Shown here in pieces: positions 1 through 9,758 of a stretch of DNA of 64,000 bases (positions within the stretch are counted from its first letter, which is position 1; each line of letters opens with the position of its first letter). Below the pieces are notes generated by a model. It did no database searches. It was not told the origin of the DNA and saw only the letters and a list, made by a program, of their open reading frames with translations. The DNA lies in NCBI RefSeq assembly GCF_005047655.1, contig NZ_SUKF01000005.1, forward strand, positions 62,001 through 126,000, given 5' to 3'. This DNA comes from Sinimarinibacterium arenosum. GTDB taxonomy: Bacteria; Pseudomonadota; Gammaproteobacteria; Nevskiales; Nevskiaceae. The position numbers and the translations under genes are program-made.

Positions 1-413
1 CGCAACCGATGAATCACCACTCGCGTGATTTCGATCAGCGCGCCCGGAAACTGCCCGACCACTGCATACAGATGCTGGCTGGGTATGCGGACCAGAACGC
101 TGTCGCGCACCGCATGAACGCTGGCGCTGCGGGCTTCCTCGACCAGCGCACCGATTTCACCGATCGGTTCCAGCGGGCTGATCCAGCCGGCGATGGTGCC
201 GTCCTGCAGCACGGCACACAGGCGTCCGGTTGCGACGATGTAGATGTTGTCGGAGGGTCCGCCCGCCGAAAACAGTGCGCGGCCGCTGGGGATCTCGATC
301 AGCTCCGCCTGCTCCGCGAGTGCATCGAGCGCTGCCGCGTTGAGCCGTGCGAACAACGGGCACTCGGCCAGCACGGCGCGCGGGGTCAGGGTCGACGTCG
401 ATGCGGTGGACAT
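1..413 (-). CDS. Cyclic nucleotide-binding domain protein, C-terminus cut by window edge
   Basis: The reverse strand is open from an ATG at 413 to the left edge, giving the first ~137 residues of a protein with no stop inside the window. The visible part reads as a complete cNMP-binding (CRP-like) beta-roll. It has an N-terminal helix (VLAECPLFARL), the phosphate-cassette-like stretch PIGEIGALVEEARSASV and the closing strand DSVLVRIPSQ. No DNA-binding domain is visible, so it could be the sensor front end of an NTE/patatin-type phospholipase, a DUF294 protein or a regulator; the missing part decides. It begins 51 bp after the malic enzyme stop on the same strand and may be co-transcribed with it. 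The domain call is secure and the overall function unknown. Confidence 0.72.
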   Translation of the reverse strand, partial: MSTASTSTLTPRAVLAECPLFARLNAAALDALAEQAELIEIPSGRALFSAGGPSDNIYIVATGRLCAVLQDGTIAGWISPLEPIGEIGALVEEARSASVHAVRDSVLVRIPSQHLYAVVGQFPGALIEITRVVIHRL

Positions 414-464
414 TGGCGTCAGTCTTGCGCCGGACCGGTGGCGGCGGCAAGTGTCGGATGATCG

Positions 465-2762
465 TCAGCCGGACGCGCGTGCGGCATTGGCTTCCACCAC
501 CGTCAGTGCCGCCACATTGACGATGCGGCGCACCGTCGCCGACGGCGTCAGGATATTCGTTGCGGCAGCACATCCGAGCAGGATCGGCCCGATCGCGACA
601 TTGTTGCCGGCCGCGGTCTTCAGCAGGTTGTAGGCGATATTCGCTGCGTCGATGTTCGGGCACACCAGCAGATTGGCGGCGCCCTGCAGTCGGCTGTCCG
701 GGAGAATGGCCTTGCGCAAGGTCTCGTCGAGCGCACAGTCGCCATGCATTTCGCCGTCGACTTCGAGCTCCGGCGCCTGTTCGGCCAGCAGCGCCAACGC
801 GTCACGCATCTTCTGCGCCGAGGCCGAATCGCTGCTGCCGAAGTTCGAATGCGACAACAGGGCCGCGCGCGGCTCGATGCCGAAGCGGCGGATTTCCTCT
901 GCGGCCATGCGCGTGATCTCGGCGATCTCCGCGGCATTGGGGTCGACATTGACATGGGTATCGACAATGAACACCTGGCGCCCCGGCAGAATCAGGCCGT
1001 TCATCGCGGCGTAGACCTTGCACCCGGGGCGCTTGCCAATGATGCGATCGATGTAACGCAGATGGCGGTCGGTCGTGCTGACGGTCCCGCAGATCATGCC
1101 GTCGCCCTCGCCCTTGGCCAGCAGCATCGCGGCGATCAGGGTCGTGCGCCGCCGCAGCTCCAGCCGCGCGAACTGTGCGGTCACGCCACGGCGTGCCATC
1201 AGCCGGTGATAGTCCTGCCAGTACTCGCGATAGCGCGGATCGTCCTCGACATTGACGATGCGATAGTCGACATCCTCGCGCAGGCGCAGGCCCGCCTGGT
1301 GAATGCGCTTCTGGATCACCGCCGGACGCCCGACCAGAATCGGATTGGCGATGCGCTCGTCGACCAGCACCTGCACCGCGCGCAGCACGCGCTCCTCCTC
1401 GCCCTCGGCGAAAATGATGCGCTTGCGCTCAGGCTCGACCTTGCGCGCCGCAGCGATGATCGGCTTCATCATCGTGCCGCTGTGATGCACGAACTGCTGC
1501 AGGCGCTCGCGGTAAGCGTCGAAGTCTGTAATCGGACGCGTCGCCACGCCGCAGTCCATCGCCGCGCGCGCCACCGCTGGCGCGATCTGCACGATCAGAC
1601 GTGGATCGAATGGTTTCGGAATCAGGTATTCAGGACCGAACGTCAGATCCTGTACGCCGTAAGCGGTCGCCACCACGTCGCTCTGCTCCTGTCGCGCCAG
1701 ATCCGCAATGGCATCGACGACGGCAATCTCCATCTCACGCGTGATCGTCGTCGCGCCGGCATCGAGCGCACCGCGAAAGATGAACGGGAAGCACAGCACG
1801 TTGTTGACCTGATTCGGATAGTCCGTGCGCCCGGTCGCGATGACCGCATCGTCGCGCACGCTGCGCACCTCGTCCGGCGTGATCTCCGGCGTCGGATTCG
1901 CCAGCGCCAGAATCAGCGGCCGCGGCGCCATCTTCGCCACCATATCCGGCTTCAGAACCCCGCCCGCCGAAAGACCGAGAAAGATATCGGCGTCGCCGAT
2001 GACCTCACCCAGACTGCGGGCGGTGGTCGGCTGCGCATAGCGCGCCTTGCGCGGATCCATCAGCTCGGTGCGCCCGTCCCAGACCACGCCGGCGAGGTCG
2101 GTCAACCAGACGTTTTCGCGACGGATACCGAGATCGACCAGCAGATCGACGCAGGCCAGCGCCGCAGCGCCGGCGCCGCTGACCACCAGCTTGACCTGTT
2201 CCCAGGACTTACCGACCACCTGCAAGCCGTTGGTGACCGCGGCGCCAACGATGATCGCGGTGCCGTGCTGATCGTCGTGAAACACCGGAATCTTCATCCG
2301 GCTGCGCAGCTGCTCCTCGACGTGGAAGCATTCCGGCGCCTTGATGTCTTCCAGATTGATGCCGCCGAAGGTCGGTTCCAGCGCGGCGATGGTCTCGATC
2401 AGCTTGTCCGGATCGGGCTGATTGATCTCGATGTCGAAGACGTCGATGCCGGCAAACTTCTTGAACAGGACCGCCTTGCCCTCCATCACCGGCTTGGCCG
2501 CCAGTGGACCGATATTGCCCAGGCCGAGCACCGCGGTGCCGTTCGTAATCACTGCCACCAGGTTGCCGCGCGCGGTGTAGCGGAAGGCGTTGGCCGGATC
2601 GGCCACGATTTCTTCGCAGGCGGCTGCGACGCCGGGCGAATACGCCAGGGCCAGATCGTTCTGATTGACCAGCTGTTTGGTCGCAGTGACCTCCAGCTTT
2701 CCCGGCGTCGGAAACTCGTGATATTCGAGGGCAGCCTGACGCAGGCGTTCGCGCGTATTCAT
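465..2762 (-). CDS. maeB: NADP-dependent malic enzyme with phosphotransacetylase-like C-terminal domain
   Basis: This encodes oxidative decarboxylation of malate to pyruvate with NADPH formation, in the cytoplasm. The protein of about 765 residues has the two-part MaeB layout. The malic domain carries [12 protein letters not shown] near residue 41 and [11 protein letters not shown]. The Rossmann domain has [19 protein letters not shown]-like C-terminal half starts at about residue 430 ([15 protein letters not shown]); in MaeB proteins it is regulatory, sensing acetyl-CoA, not a working transacetylase. The frame stays open upstream to about 3206. I chose [16 protein letters not shown] because it matches the usual MaeB N-terminus and length and avoids overlap with the divergent gene. 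It ends 51 bp before the cNMP-binding gene. Confidence 0.93.
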   Translation of the reverse strand: MNTRERLRQAALEYHEFPTPGKLEVTATKQLVNQNDLALAYSPGVAAACEEIVADPANAFRYTARGNLVAVITNGTAVLGLGNIGPLAAKPVMEGKAVLFKKFAGIDVFDIEINQPDPDKLIETIAALEPTFGGINLEDIKAPECFHVEEQLRSRMKIPVFHDDQHGTAIIVGAAVTNGLQVVGKSWEQVKLVVSGAGAAALACVDLLVDLGIRRENVWLTDLAGVVWDGRTELMDPRKARYAQPTTARSLGEVIGDADIFLGLSAGGVLKPDMVAKMAPRPLILALANPTPEITPDEVRSVRDDAVIATGRTDYPNQVNNVLCFPFIFRGALDAGATTITREMEIAVVDAIADLARQEQSDVVATAYGVQDLTFGPEYLIPKPFDPRLIVQIAPAVARAAMDCGVATRPITDFDAYRERLQQFVHHSGTMMKPIIAAARKVEPERKRIIFAEGEEERVLRAVQVLVDERIANPILVGRPAVIQKRIHQAGLRLREDVDYRIVNVEDDPRYREYWQDYHRLMARRGVTAQFARLELRRRTTLIAAMLLAKGEGDGMICGTVSTTDRHLRYIDRIIGKRPGCKVYAAMNGLILPGRQVFIVDTHVNVDPNAAEIAEITRMAAEEIRRFGIEPRAALLSHSNFGSSDSASAQKMRDALALLAEQAPELEVDGEMHGDCALDETLRKAILPDSRLQGAANLLVCPNIDAANIAYNLLKTAAGNNVAIGPILLGCAAATNILTPSATVRRIVNVAALTVVEANAARASG

Positions 2763-2841
2763 CTTGAAGGTGTATCCGGACAATGAGTCAACAACGTCGA
2801 AGCGGCTGCACGCCGCTTCAGGCGCTGCGATGATAGCCGGT

Positions 2842-4662
2842 ATGCGTGCCTTGCTGATCGTCGGATTGCTGTTGAACTGCGCTACCGCCAGCGCGGTCGA
2901 GCGGATACAACTGACGATCGGTCGCCTGCAATCGGCTGCGGTCGAGGCGAGAGACGTCACGCTGGACTGGCAGGCGCGCGGCGGCACCAGCGTCAGCGCC
3001 GACCGCGTGCAGCTGCCGCAACTGCCGGGCACTTCACTGCGTGTCGATGGCCATTGCGCACGGCTGGACACCGCCGCAGCCCCCCGTTGCAGCGGCGGTC
3101 GCCTGCACGCAGCCGACGCGGCTCTGGGCGAGCTGACGGCGCGCTTTGACCTGCAGCTGGAACGCATTGACCGCTGGCAACTGCAGCTCAATGATGCCCG
3201 TGCCACCCTCAGCTACAACGCCACCGACGGTCGCATTGCCACCGATCAGCTGAAGGCGACGCTCAGAGCAACGCTGTCGCAGAACGGTCGCCGCACACGC
3301 TTTGACGCCACGCTGCAACTGCCCGCCGGACAGGCCTATGTCGAGCCGGTGTTTGTCGACTTCGGCGTCCAGCCGGCGACCTTGAAGGCCCGCGGGCAAT
3401 ACCGCAGCACCGGCGCGCTGCAGCTCGACAGCGTCGATTGGGAGCAGGACGGCATCGGTCAGCTGCATCTCGACGGCAAGCTCGACACGACCGCCGCGTC
3501 GCAGCGCCACCAGCTGACGCTGCAGCTGCGCAGCAATCACCTGGACGCACTGCTGGCGAGCTACGTGCAGCCCGCCTTGGCCGGCACCCCGATTCAAGGC
3601 CTGACGGCCGGCGGCGACGCCGCTCTGGACCTGACGTTGCTCAATGGAACAGTCGAAAAAGCCGCGCTGCAGCTGCATGCCCGGCAACTGCAGCTGCCCG
3701 GCTTCAATACCGAACTGACCGGACTGCGCGCTGACGCCCACTGGGCAACCGACACAGCGACAGCCACGCCGCCGACGAGGCTGTCGTGGCAATCCGCCCG
3801 GCTGGGCCGGGTGCCAGTAGGTGAAAGCCAGCTGGACCTGCAACTCGGTGGTCGCGCCCTGCGCCTGCTTGCACCCAGCCGCATCCCGGTTCTCGATGGC
3901 GCATTGCGTATCGACACCCTCGCACTCGATGCCCTCGGGTCTCCCGAGGTGCAGGCCAACTTCGCGGCGGCCATCGAGCCGATCGAACTGCCGGAACTGT
4001 GCCGTGCCCTGGGCTGGCCGGAGTTCAGCGGCCAGCTGTCCGGTGAGTTGCCCGGACTCAAACTGCGCAACCGCCGGATCGATGTCGACGGCACCTTGTC
4101 GGCAACCGCCTTCGACGGCCACATCGAAGTGCGCAAGCTGCAGGTGATTGAACCATTCAGCGTGCTGCCTCGGATCGCCGCCGACATCGAGCTGCGTCGG
4201 CTCGATCTTGCCGCGGTCACCGGCGCGTTCGACTTCGGCCGCATCGAAGGCCGACTCGACGGTGACATTGAAGGGCTGCGAGTGGTCGGCTGGGAGCCCG
4301 TGGCCATGAATGCGCGTCTGTACAGCAGCCCCGACGACCGCTCGCGTCACCGCATTTCACAACGCGCAATCGACAGCATCTCGTCAATCGGTGGCGGCCC
4401 CACCGGGCTGCTGTCGCGCGGATTCATGAGCTTCTTCGAGGACTTCGCCTACGATCGCATCGGCTGGCGCTGCGCACTCGACAATGGTGTGTGCCGCATG
4501 AGCGGGATCAAGCCCGGCCCCGACGGGCGCGGCTATGTGCTGGTCAAGGGCAAGGGTTTGCCGCGTATCGACGTCGTCGGCTATTCAACCCAGGTCAACT
4601 GGCGCACGTTCATGGCACAGCTGAAGGGCCTGGGCAGCAGCGGCCCGGCCCAGGTGCGCTGA
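2842..4662 (+). CDS. ydbH: YdbH-like (AsmA-superfamily) envelope protein
   Basis: About 606 residues: an N-terminal hydrophobic signal or anchor (MRALLIVGLLLNCATASA), then a long run of short amphipathic beta-strands with alternating LQL/DLQL patterns. This is typical of the AsmA-like beta-groove proteins that carry phospholipid between inner and outer membranes. The C-terminal block (SGIKPGPDGRGYVLVKGKG) resembles the end of YdbH/dicarboxylate-transport-family proteins. The assignment to YdbH rests mainly on the DUF1318/YdbL gene that follows directly, as in the E. coli ydbH-ynbE-ydbL operon. It is shorter than E. coli YdbH (about 880 residues). Upstream in-frame ATGs at 2764 and 2830 exist, but 2842 gives a proper signal sequence. 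No strong Shine-Dalgarno sequence is visible. Confidence 0.68.
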   Translation: MRALLIVGLLLNCATASAVERIQLTIGRLQSAAVEARDVTLDWQARGGTSVSADRVQLPQLPGTSLRVDGHCARLDTAAAPRCSGGRLHAADAALGELTARFDLQLERIDRWQLQLNDARATLSYNATDGRIATDQLKATLRATLSQNGRRTRFDATLQLPAGQAYVEPVFVDFGVQPATLKARGQYRSTGALQLDSVDWEQDGIGQLHLDGKLDTTAASQRHQLTLQLRSNHLDALLASYVQPALAGTPIQGLTAGGDAALDLTLLNGTVEKAALQLHARQLQLPGFNTELTGLRADAHWATDTATATPPTRLSWQSARLGRVPVGESQLDLQLGGRALRLLAPSRIPVLDGALRIDTLALDALGSPEVQANFAAAIEPIELPELCRALGWPEFSGQLSGELPGLKLRNRRIDVDGTLSATAFDGHIEVRKLQVIEPFSVLPRIAADIELRRLDLAAVTGAFDFGRIEGRLDGDIEGLRVVGWEPVAMNARLYSSPDDRSRHRISQRAIDSISSIGGGPTGLLSRGFMSFFEDFAYDRIGWRCALDNGVCRMSGIKPGPDGRGYVLVKGKGLPRIDVVGYSTQVNWRTFMAQLKGLGSSGPAQVR

Positions 4663-4699
4663 GGGCGCGCCGGTTCACACCGTATTCAGAACGCCGGCC

Positions 4700-4705
4700 T
4701 ATACT
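4700..4705 (+). promoter_or_regulatory. Possible -10 box before ydbL
   Basis: TATACT sits 37 bp before the ydbL ATG in the 79-bp gap. A TTCACA at 4674-4679 could be the -35, but the 20-bp spacing is long. Weak evidence; ydbL may simply be read through from ydbH. Confidence 0.25.
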
Positions 4706-4741
4706 GGCGCTCTATTCTGGTGCTGTTCCGGAGCCTTTCAC

Positions 4742-5359
4742 ATGCGCAATTTCAGACACGGTTTGTTTGGTCCGCTGCTGGCAACCACGGCACTGGTGAC
4801 CGCAGCCTGCGTCACGATCAATGTCTATTTCCCGGCCGCCGCCGCCGAGAAAGCGGCCGACCGCATCATCGATGACGTCTGGGGCGGCACGCCTCCACCC
4901 AGCGCACCGGCCTCGCCCCCGCCAACCTCGTCACTGCAGCGCCTCGACGCGCAGCAAGTCGCGGTCGCGCTGCTGGATCTGCTGATTCCGCCGGCCGCAG
5001 CGGGCGAACCGAATATCGATGCCTCGTCGCCCGAAATCACGCGAATCAAGACCCAGATGGAGCGCCGTTTCGCCGAGCTCAAACCGCAGCTCGACGCCGG
5101 CGTGATCGGTCTGGGTGCCGACGGCTATATCGCCGTGCGCGATCCCGCCGCCGTGCCGCTGGCCAGCCGCAACGCGGTGCGCACGATGGTCGCCAACGAG
5201 AACGCCGATCGCGCTGCGCTGTATCGCGAGATCGCCACGGTCAACGGTCAGCCACAATGGGAAGCGCAGATCCGTGAGGTGTTCGCCGGACGCTGGATCG
5301 CCAAGGCCGCTGCAGGCTGGTGGTATCAGGACGCCGGCGGGGCGTGGAAGCAGAAGTAA
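4742..5359 (+). CDS. ydbL: YdbL-family (DUF1318) lipoprotein
   Basis: 205 residues. The signal peptide ends in a lipobox (LVTAAC), so the mature protein should be a lipid-anchored envelope protein starting CVTINVYFPAAAAEKAADRI, a stretch I recognise as characteristic of DUF1318 proteins. A Pro-rich low-complexity segment (residues ~45-60) leads to the conserved C-terminal part: a helical region with LDAGVIGLGADGYIAV and the typical ending GRWIAKAAAGWWYQDAGGAWKQK. In E. coli YdbL is soluble and periplasmic, and works with YdbH and the lipoprotein YnbE in building the inter-membrane lipid bridge. Here no separate ynbE is seen and YdbL itself carries the lipid anchor. It lies 79 bp downstream of the YdbH-like gene. 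Confidence 0.82.
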   Translation: MRNFRHGLFGPLLATTALVTAACVTINVYFPAAAAEKAADRIIDDVWGGTPPPSAPASPPPTSSLQRLDAQQVAVALLDLLIPPAAAGEPNIDASSPEITRIKTQMERRFAELKPQLDAGVIGLGADGYIAVRDPAAVPLASRNAVRTMVANENADRAALYREIATVNGQPQWEAQIREVFAGRWIAKAAAGWWYQDAGGAWKQK

Positions 5360-5440
5360 GCGCGGAGCGCGTTGATTAACCGTCGCCCGCCGAAAAGCCA
5401 GAGCGCTCCGCCGGCCGGGACAAGTAACGGCAGATTGGAC

Positions 5441-5470
5441 AAAAAAGGCGGCACGCTCGCGCGTGCCGCC
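5441..5470 (-). terminator. Rho-independent terminator of the M2 peptidase gene
   Basis: Perfect 10-bp inverted repeat (5447-5456 with 5461-5470, four-base loop). On the minus strand it is followed by six T (A-run at 5441-5446). It sits 41 bp past the minus-strand stop at 5512. It lacks a T-run on the plus strand, so it serves the minus-strand transcript. Confidence 0.9.
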
Positions 5471-5511
5471 CGGACTCCCCCCAACATTGCAGCCGCCCCG
5501 GCTGCGCCCCT

Positions 5512-7455
5512 TTACTTCTCGCCGTCCCAACCGCAGGACAAGCCCTTGTTCTGCTCGGCCAGATAGCTCATCAGTGGCGCGAAGTATTCAATCAACGCAC
5601 TGCCGTCCATCTCGCGCGAGCCCGTGAGCTTCTCCAACGTGTCCTGCCACGGCTTGCTGGCGCCCTGTGCCAGCATGTCCATGAACTTCTTGCCGGCTTC
5701 CTTGTTGCTGTAGATGTCACACTCGTTCAGCGGGCCGTCAAAGCCGGCAGCCTCGCACAGCGCCTTCTGGAACTGGAACTGGATCACGAACGACAGGAAG
5801 TAGCGCGTGTACGGCGTATTGCCAGGAATGTGGTACTTGGCACCCGGATCGAAATCATCCTCGCTGCGCGCCAGCGGCGCAGCCACGCCCTGGTAAGCCT
5901 CACGCAGCTTCCACCAGCCTTCGTTGTAGTGATCCGGCGTGATCTCACCGGAGAACACCTTCCAGCGCCACTGATCGACCAGCTTGCCCCAGGGCAGGAA
6001 CACGATCTTGTCCAGTGCCAGCTTCATCTGCGCGTTGATCACCGACTTTTCGTCGAGCGTCTGCTCCGGCACCAGGCCAATCTTGTTCAGGTGCGCCGGC
6101 GTCAGCGACAGCGTCATGGTGTCGCCGATGGCTTCGTGGAAGCCGTCATGCGCGCCGGTCTGGAACAGCGGCGGCAGGCCGTTGTACATCAGGTAGTAAT
6201 AGATGTGCCCCATTTCGTGGTGGATGGTTTCCAGATGCTCGGATGTCGGCTCGATGCATTCCTTGATCCGCACATCGCCCTGCATGTTCATGTCCCAGGC
6301 GCTGGCGTGGCAGACCACGTCGCGATCGCGTGGCTGTACCAGCAGGGACTTCTCGTAGAACGACTCCGGCAGCGCCGGGAAGCCCAGCGAGGTGTAGAAG
6401 TCCTCGGAAATCTTGGACATCTTCACGGCCATTGCGGCATCGGCTTTGTGTTCCAGCTCGGCCAGGTCCACCGAGGTCGGCCGCCCCTTGAACTCGCCGA
6501 CCAGCTTCTTATATTCGTCATCGCGCCGCGCCCGCAGTGCACTGTCTACATCGAGGCTGCCGACACCGGCATACGGTTCGACCAGCGGATAGATATTGCC
6601 CCACTGCTGTGCCCACATGTTGCCGAGCAGATGCGCCGGAATCAGGCCGTCCTTGGGCACAACGTCGTCGCCGTACTTGGCATTGAGCTTTGCGCGCACA
6701 TTGCAGTGCAGCGCTTCGTACAACGGCCGCACCTGCGTCCACAAACGCTCGACTTCGGTATCGAATTCGGCGGGAGTCATGTCGTAACCGGCACGCCACA
6801 TCTCACCGAGATCGGCAAACCCGAGTTCCTTGGCGCCTTCGTTGCCGAGTTCGACAAAGCGCTGATAGTCCGCCTTGATCGGCTTCGAGGTCGCGTGCCA
6901 GCCGGCCCAGGCCTGTTCACGCGCTTCCGGCGTCGCATTCGGATCGTTGATGATCTTCTCGATTTCCGGAAGGGTCAGGCAATCGCCTTCGCTGCGGCAC
7001 CACTTGCCGGAACCGTAATTGGCTTCCATCTTCGACAGGATCTTGGCCAGCTCGGCGCGCTTGGTAGGGTCGCTGGGTGCCGGATTGGCGGTCGAAAGCT
7101 TCAGCTGCATCATGCCGCGCTGCGTATCCGGCGACATCTCGACCCCATTGAAGCGCTTGGCCTCCTGCACCTTGCCGCTGAGGTATTCCAGCCACTCCTC
7201 ATTGGCGCGCGACGCCAGCAGCTGGGTGTCATCGGTGATGTAGGTCGACTGCGCCCATTGCGCCGCATTCAGATACGGCAACAGCTTGCGGTAGTCGTCA
7301 TTGACGCCGGCAACAAAAGCGTCAGCTTCTGCTGCGGTCGGCTGCGCTGCCGCGGCGGGTGCGGGCGGCGGCGCTTCCTGCTTGCCACAGGCCGCCAACG
7401 CAAGAGTCGCCGCCGCGGCGAGCAGCGTTCGCGAATCGGTCAGTTTACGCATCAA
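5512..7455 (-). CDS. M2-family peptidyl-dipeptidase (ACE-like), lipoprotein
   Basis: Zinc metallopeptidase of the angiotensin-converting-enzyme family, releasing C-terminal dipeptides from oligopeptides. The 647-residue protein starts with a lipoprotein signal (TLALAACGKQ) and a Pro/Ala-rich linker, placing it in the periplasm or anchored to the outer membrane. The catalytic zinc site HEMGH is at residues 413-417, with the third zinc ligand glutamate 24 residues further on in HEAIGD. Other M2 signatures are visible, such as the NECDIYSNKEAGKKF region near the end. Its stop is followed by a strong terminator. The peptide transporter gene lies 63 bp upstream on the same strand, suggesting coupled breakdown and uptake of peptides. 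Confidence 0.93.
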   Translation of the reverse strand: MMRKLTDSRTLLAAAATLALAACGKQEAPPPAPAAAAQPTAAEADAFVAGVNDDYRKLLPYLNAAQWAQSTYITDDTQLLASRANEEWLEYLSGKVQEAKRFNGVEMSPDTQRGMMQLKLSTANPAPSDPTKRAELAKILSKMEANYGSGKWCRSEGDCLTLPEIEKIINDPNATPEAREQAWAGWHATSKPIKADYQRFVELGNEGAKELGFADLGEMWRAGYDMTPAEFDTEVERLWTQVRPLYEALHCNVRAKLNAKYGDDVVPKDGLIPAHLLGNMWAQQWGNIYPLVEPYAGVGSLDVDSALRARRDDEYKKLVGEFKGRPTSVDLAELEHKADAAMAVKMSKISEDFYTSLGFPALPESFYEKSLLVQPRDRDVVCHASAWDMNMQGDVRIKECIEPTSEHLETIHHEMGHIYYYLMYNGLPPLFQTGAHDGFHEAIGDTMTLSLTPAHLNKIGLVPEQTLDEKSVINAQMKLALDKIVFLPWGKLVDQWRWKVFSGEITPDHYNEGWWKLREAYQGVAAPLARSEDDFDPGAKYHIPGNTPYTRYFLSFVIQFQFQKALCEAAGFDGPLNECDIYSNKEAGKKFMDMLAQGASKPWQDTLEKLTGSREMDGSALIEYFAPLMSYLAEQNKGLSCGWDGEK

Positions 7456-7518
7456 ATTCTCCGGTTCTCATCATCGACAGGGCGCGCGGCATTGCTTCTG
7501 CCCAGAACGGTCCGCAAG

Positions 7519-9015
<1,497 letters not shown>

Positions 9016-9167
9016 CTATGGCTGCGAACTCGGTATCTGGTGGGTCCACCCGTGCCCACCATGCCGCGCGAGCTCCAGTGGGTCAATCGTGCGCTGCACT
9101 ATGCCGCCGTTGGCGCAACACGACCATGGGGAAAAACCCCCGCCCGTTCGCTGAACGTGGGCCTGAA

Positions 9168-9656
9168 TCAGGCATATCGCCATACGGCGATCAGCACTGC
9201 CGCCAGCAGCAACAGGGCGCCGGCCACCCAGATCCCGCCACGGCGCGAACGGGGCGTCGGTGTCTGCGGCGTCAGCACCCGGTCCAGGTGCTGGTCGAGC
9301 AATTGCGCATTGCGCTGATTGGATTTGAACGCGAAATCAGCCAGATCGCCGATCACCGGCACCAGGCCGATCAGCACATCAAACAGGACATTGCCCAGCA
9401 TCCGCAGCTGCAACCGCGTTGGTGCACCGATACGCGCGCCTTCGAACAAGAAATAGGCGCCCATCAACAGGCCGAACAGGTCCCCAACCACTGGCACCAG
9501 ACCGATCAGCCCGTCCACGCCGAAACGCCAGCGAGTGCCCGGAACACCGATGCCGCTGTCAAGGATTCGCGCCACTTTGTGCAAGCGCGCACGCAGGGCA
9601 TGCGCCTCCAAATGGTGCGTCGGAGGTGAAGCGGAAGGAGTGCTGGATGACGTCAT
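9168..9656 (-). CDS. DUF4112 small membrane protein
   Basis: 162 residues. After a polar N-terminus come two similar hydrophobic hairpins: DGLIGLVPVVGDLFGLLMG and DVLIGLVPVIGDLADFAF. The repeat of GLVPV(V/I)GDL is the signature of DUF4112. A third, well-defined membrane segment ends the protein (GIWVAGALLLLAAVLIAVW). Function unknown. The open frame extends far upstream, antisense to plsB; I chose ATG 9656 because the family starts close to the HALRARLHKVARILDS helix. It is divergent from plsB across about 100 bp. Confidence 0.85.
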   Translation of the reverse strand: MTSSSTPSASPPTHHLEAHALRARLHKVARILDSGIGVPGTRWRFGVDGLIGLVPVVGDLFGLLMGAYFLFEGARIGAPTRLQLRMLGNVLFDVLIGLVPVIGDLADFAFKSNQRNAQLLDQHLDRVLTPQTPTPRSRRGGIWVAGALLLLAAVLIAVWRYA

Positions 9657-9758
9657 TCGGTCAAAGGTCCTGCGGTACACTGGCTGCGATTCAATACAAC
9701 AAGATACGGCGAAAACTCGCCGATCGTCCCCGGGGGGATCAACGGACGTGCTCGACTC

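Noticed and set aside
744-2786. 680-residue plus-strand frame opposite maeB
   Set aside because: Mirror frame of a strongly biased gene, rich in HRRARR/DLDR-type strings, no family features.
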